DNA of 6,375 nucleotides from Chloroflexi bacterium UBA6019 (GTDB lineage: Bacteria > Chloroflexota > Dormibacteria > Dormibacterales > Dormibacteraceae). The first letter of the stretch is position 1. Each line of letters starts with the position of its first letter. Of the stretch, positions 4,620 to 6,375 are shown piece after piece. A program made the position numbers and the translations under genes. The stretch covers positions 1-6,375 of the forward strand of contig DIZV01000171.1 of NCBI GenBank assembly GCA_002427995.1. The letters run 5' to 3'. Below the pieces are notes generated by a model, which was not told the DNA's origin, ran no database searches, and saw only the letters and a program-made list of their open reading frames with translations.

Positions 4620-4964
4620 GTGGATCGAGGCTCGTGGCCGGAGGAGGCGGCGCGGCTCCGCACCGAGGCGGAGGCCAGGCCACTCAAGCTGCCCGTCAAC
4701 CGCCGGGTCGATGAGAAGCACCGGGCCCTGACCGGGGACGGTCTCGCCGTCTGGTACACGATCCAGGTCTCCCCTCACAGCCGGATTTACGACGTGCTCT
4801 TTGAGAGGACCGACCGCATGCCCTCCGACGAGGAGTGCCGCGCCTGGCTCGACCTTCTGATCCCGGGCCGAGCGGTGGTCGAGTCCCCCTCCCTGCCGGG
4901 CAGCTTCGACCGCCGCTTCGACTCCTTCGAGCGGGATCCGACCCGCGAAGCGCCCCTGGCCTGA
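4620..4964 (+). CDS. Hypothetical protein, 114 aa, upstream of glcD
   Basis: I do not recognise this family. Codon use is strongly GC at third positions from 4620 onward and becomes irregular upstream, so I start at GTG 4620, just after a TATGAT -10-like element. An in-frame TTG at 4509 would add 37 residues read from the AT-richer promoter region, which I doubt. The protein is soluble and charged: an acidic/basic N-terminus (WPEEAARLRTEAEAR, 6-20), a probable beta hairpin (GLAVWYTIQVSPHSRIYDVLFERTD, 41-65, broken by SPHS), a short helix (SDEECRAWLDLLI, 69-81), and an F/D/R-rich tail (SFDRRFDSFERD, 95-106). One cysteine (C73). No signal peptide or membrane segment. The stop is 14 nt before glcD, so the two are probably co-transcribed, which suggests a link to glycolate metabolism by context only. 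Confidence 0.7.
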   Translation: MDRGSWPEEAARLRTEAEARPLKLPVNRRVDEKHRALTGDGLAVWYTIQVSPHSRIYDVLFERTDRMPSDEECRAWLDLLIPGRAVVESPSLPGSFDRRFDSFERDPTREAPLA

Positions 4965-4969
4965 GTCGC

Positions 4970-4973
4970 GGAG
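4970..4973 (+). promoter_or_regulatory. Ribosome binding site of glcD
   Basis: GGAG lies 5 nt before the ATG at 4979, the standard spacing. It fixes the glcD start and contrasts with the leaderless-looking first genes of the neighbouring transcription units. Confidence 0.6.
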
Positions 4974-4978
4974 CCGAG

Positions 4979-6375
4979 ATGAACCGGGGCGCCCTCGAAC
5001 AGCTGCGGAAGGCGGTGGGGTCTGAGCACGTCATCGCCGATCCCAACGACCTGGTGATCTTCGAGCGCGACGCATCGATCACCGGTTCTCTGCCCGATGC
5101 GATCGTCTTTCCGGCGAACACCGCCGAGGTGGTGCGGGTGATGCGGATCGCCCAGGCTCACGGCCTTCCCGTCGTCCCCCGCGGCGCCGGCACCGGGCTC
5201 TCGGGCGGAGCAGTCACGGTGCGGGGCGGGATCGCGCTCTCCCTGGCCCGGATGCACCGGATCCTGGAGATCGACCCGCGCAGCCGGACAGCCCTGGTCG
5301 AGCCCGGCGTCGTCAACGCCGACCTGAGCGTGGAAGCGGCCCGGCAGGGGCTCTTCTATGCCCCCGATCCCTCCTCCCAGAAGGCCTGCACGATCGGTGG
5401 CAACGCCGCCGAGAACTCGGGTGGGCCCCACTGCCTCTATTACGGGGTGACGACCAACCACATCGTCGGGATGGAGGTCGTCCTCGCTGACGGGTCGGTC
5501 CACTGGGTCGGCGGGGACGACCCCGACCGCCCCGGGCTCGACCTGCTCGGCGTCCTCGTCGGGTCGGAGGGCACGATGGCGGTGATCACCCGGATCCAGG
5601 TCAGGCTCCTGGCCGTGCCGGAGGCCGTGCAGACGCTGATGGCCGCCTTCCCGACGATCGAGACCGCCAGCCACGCCGTGTCCGACGTGATCGGCCACGG
5701 CATCGTGCCGGCCGCTCTCGAGATGATGGACGAGACCACCGTCGGGGCCGTCGAGGCGCACTACCACGCCGGCTACCCGACCGATGCCGGAGCGGTCCTG
5801 CTGGTGGAGGTCGACGGGCTGGTCGAGTCCGCGCAGGAGCTGATGCACGAGGTCCGCCGGATCCTCGAGCGGAACGAGGCCTTCTCGGTCCGGCTGGCGG
5901 CGGACGAGACTGAGCGGGAGCTGCTCTGGGCCGGGCGGAAGGGCGCCATCGGCGCGCTCGGCCGGATCAAGCCCAACTACTACCTGCACGACGGGGTCGT
6001 GCCCCGGACCCGGCTGCCGGAGGTGCTGCGGCGGGTGGGTGAGATCGCCGTCCACTACCAACTCCCGGTCGCCAACGTCTTCCACGCCGGTGACGGCAAC
6101 CTCCACCCCAACATCCTCTTCGACCTCCGCGAGCCGGGCACCCTGGCACGGGTCGAAAAGGCCGGCGAGGAGATGCTGCGGGCCTGCATCGAAGCCGGGG
6201 GCACCCTTTCCGGCGAGCACGGCATCGGCCTCGAGAAGAACGCCTTCATGCCCTGGATCTACAGCCCCGACGACCTCCAGGTGATGCACCGGGTCAAGGA
6301 CGTGCTCGATCCCCACGGACTGCTGAACCCGGGCAAGATCTTCCCCGACCCGGACCAGAGCGATCCCAAGCTGGT
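4979..6375 (+). CDS. glcD: Glycolate oxidase FAD-linked subunit GlcD (3' end cut by window edge)
   Basis: 465 residues are visible from ATG 4979. E. coli GlcD is about 499, so roughly the last few dozen residues or fewer are missing. It oxidises glycolate (or a related 2-hydroxy acid such as D-lactate) to the 2-oxo acid, passing electrons through FAD to GlcE/GlcF partners at the membrane. The FAD-binding PCMH domain shows PRGAGTGLSGGAV (67-79), GGNAAENSGGPHCLYYGVTT (140-159) and LVGSEGTMAVIT (193-204). The FAD-oxidase C domain shows VFHAGDGNLHPNI (367-379, catalytic/metal histidines), SGEHGIG (411-417) and DPHGLLNPGKIFP (444-456). All expected motifs are intact. It is second in a plus-strand unit, after the 114-aa hypothetical. 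glcE and glcF would be expected beyond the right edge. D-lactate dehydrogenase of the same family is the main alternative. Confidence 0.93.
   Translation, partial: MNRGALEQLRKAVGSEHVIADPNDLVIFERDASITGSLPDAIVFPANTAEVVRVMRIAQAHGLPVVPRGAGTGLSGGAVTVRGGIALSLARMHRILEIDPRSRTALVEPGVVNADLSVEAARQGLFYAPDPSSQKACTIGGNAAENSGGPHCLYYGVTTNHIVGMEVVLADGSVHWVGGDDPDRPGLDLLGVLVGSEGTMAVITRIQVRLLAVPEAVQTLMAAFPTIETASHAVSDVIGHGIVPAALEMMDETTVGAVEAHYHAGYPTDAGAVLLVEVDGLVESAQELMHEVRRILERNEAFSVRLAADETERELLWAGRKGAIGALGRIKPNYYLHDGVVPRTRLPEVLRRVGEIAVHYQLPVANVFHAGDGNLHPNILFDLREPGTLARVEKAGEEMLRACIEAGGTLSGEHGIGLEKNAFMPWIYSPDDLQVMHRVKDVLDPHGLLNPGKIFPDPDQSDPKL

Noticed and set aside
4787..6316. 509-codon open frame on the minus strand opposite glcD
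   Set aside because: It lies fully antisense to an intact glcD with all motifs. The translation is low-complexity (H/D/V/G/P-rich) with no domain, as expected when GC-rich coding DNA lacks stops on the other strand.
1..6375. CRISPR arrays, insertion sequences, attachment sites or origins
   Set aside because: I saw no regularly spaced repeats, transposase motifs, terminal inverted repeats or DnaA-box clusters. The tRNA has no duplicated 3' end within the window, so integration there is unsupported.

Overview
This is a GC-rich bacterial window with strong G/C preference at third codon positions. It uses non-ATG starts freely: of the eight coding regions I support, four start with GTG, one starts with TTG, and one more is probably GTG. 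Three starts lie 6-8 nt after a TANNNT -10-like hexamer with no usable Shine-Dalgarno site, the pattern of leaderless mRNAs. Four-base stop/start overlaps are frequent. This fits an actinobacterium (perhaps of the Thermoleophilia type) or a Chloroflexota-like lineage. That placement is inference; there is no phylogenetic marker apart from one tRNA.

Layout. On the minus strand, 1-1898 holds two tandem paralogous double-GNAT acetyltransferase-like genes joined by a GTGA overlap. The second copy runs off the left edge. Upstream of them, also on the minus strand, is a tRNA gene with a CAT anticodon (1955-2032) and its own good promoter. A 165-bp gap with several GC-rich inverted repeats separates the tRNA from a compact four-gene minus-strand operon (4509 down to 2198). 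Its order is a glutaredoxin-fold protein without its CxxC cysteines, a URO-D/MtaA-like protein with an HxC...C metal site, a small VOC (glyoxalase-fold) protein, and a YiiM-type MOSC protein. The last three are joined through TTGA and GTGA overlaps, and the first is 13 nt upstream of the second.

A 110-bp AT-richer divergent promoter region (4510-4619) with repeated TATCG/CGATA elements separates that operon from a plus-strand operon. The plus-strand operon has an unrecognised 114-aa protein followed, 14 nt later, by glcD, the FAD-linked subunit of glycolate oxidase, which runs off the right edge.

How the genes may work together. glcD points to glycolate-to-glyoxylate oxidation, probably with glcE/glcF beyond the window. 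The four-gene operon combines families known from thiol chemistry, one-carbon/corrinoid methyl transfer, metal-dependent small-molecule chemistry and detoxification of N-hydroxylated compounds. The tight coupling suggests one shared task, but the substrate cannot be read from sequence. This operon and the unassigned 114-aa gene are the parts most likely to hold something undescribed.
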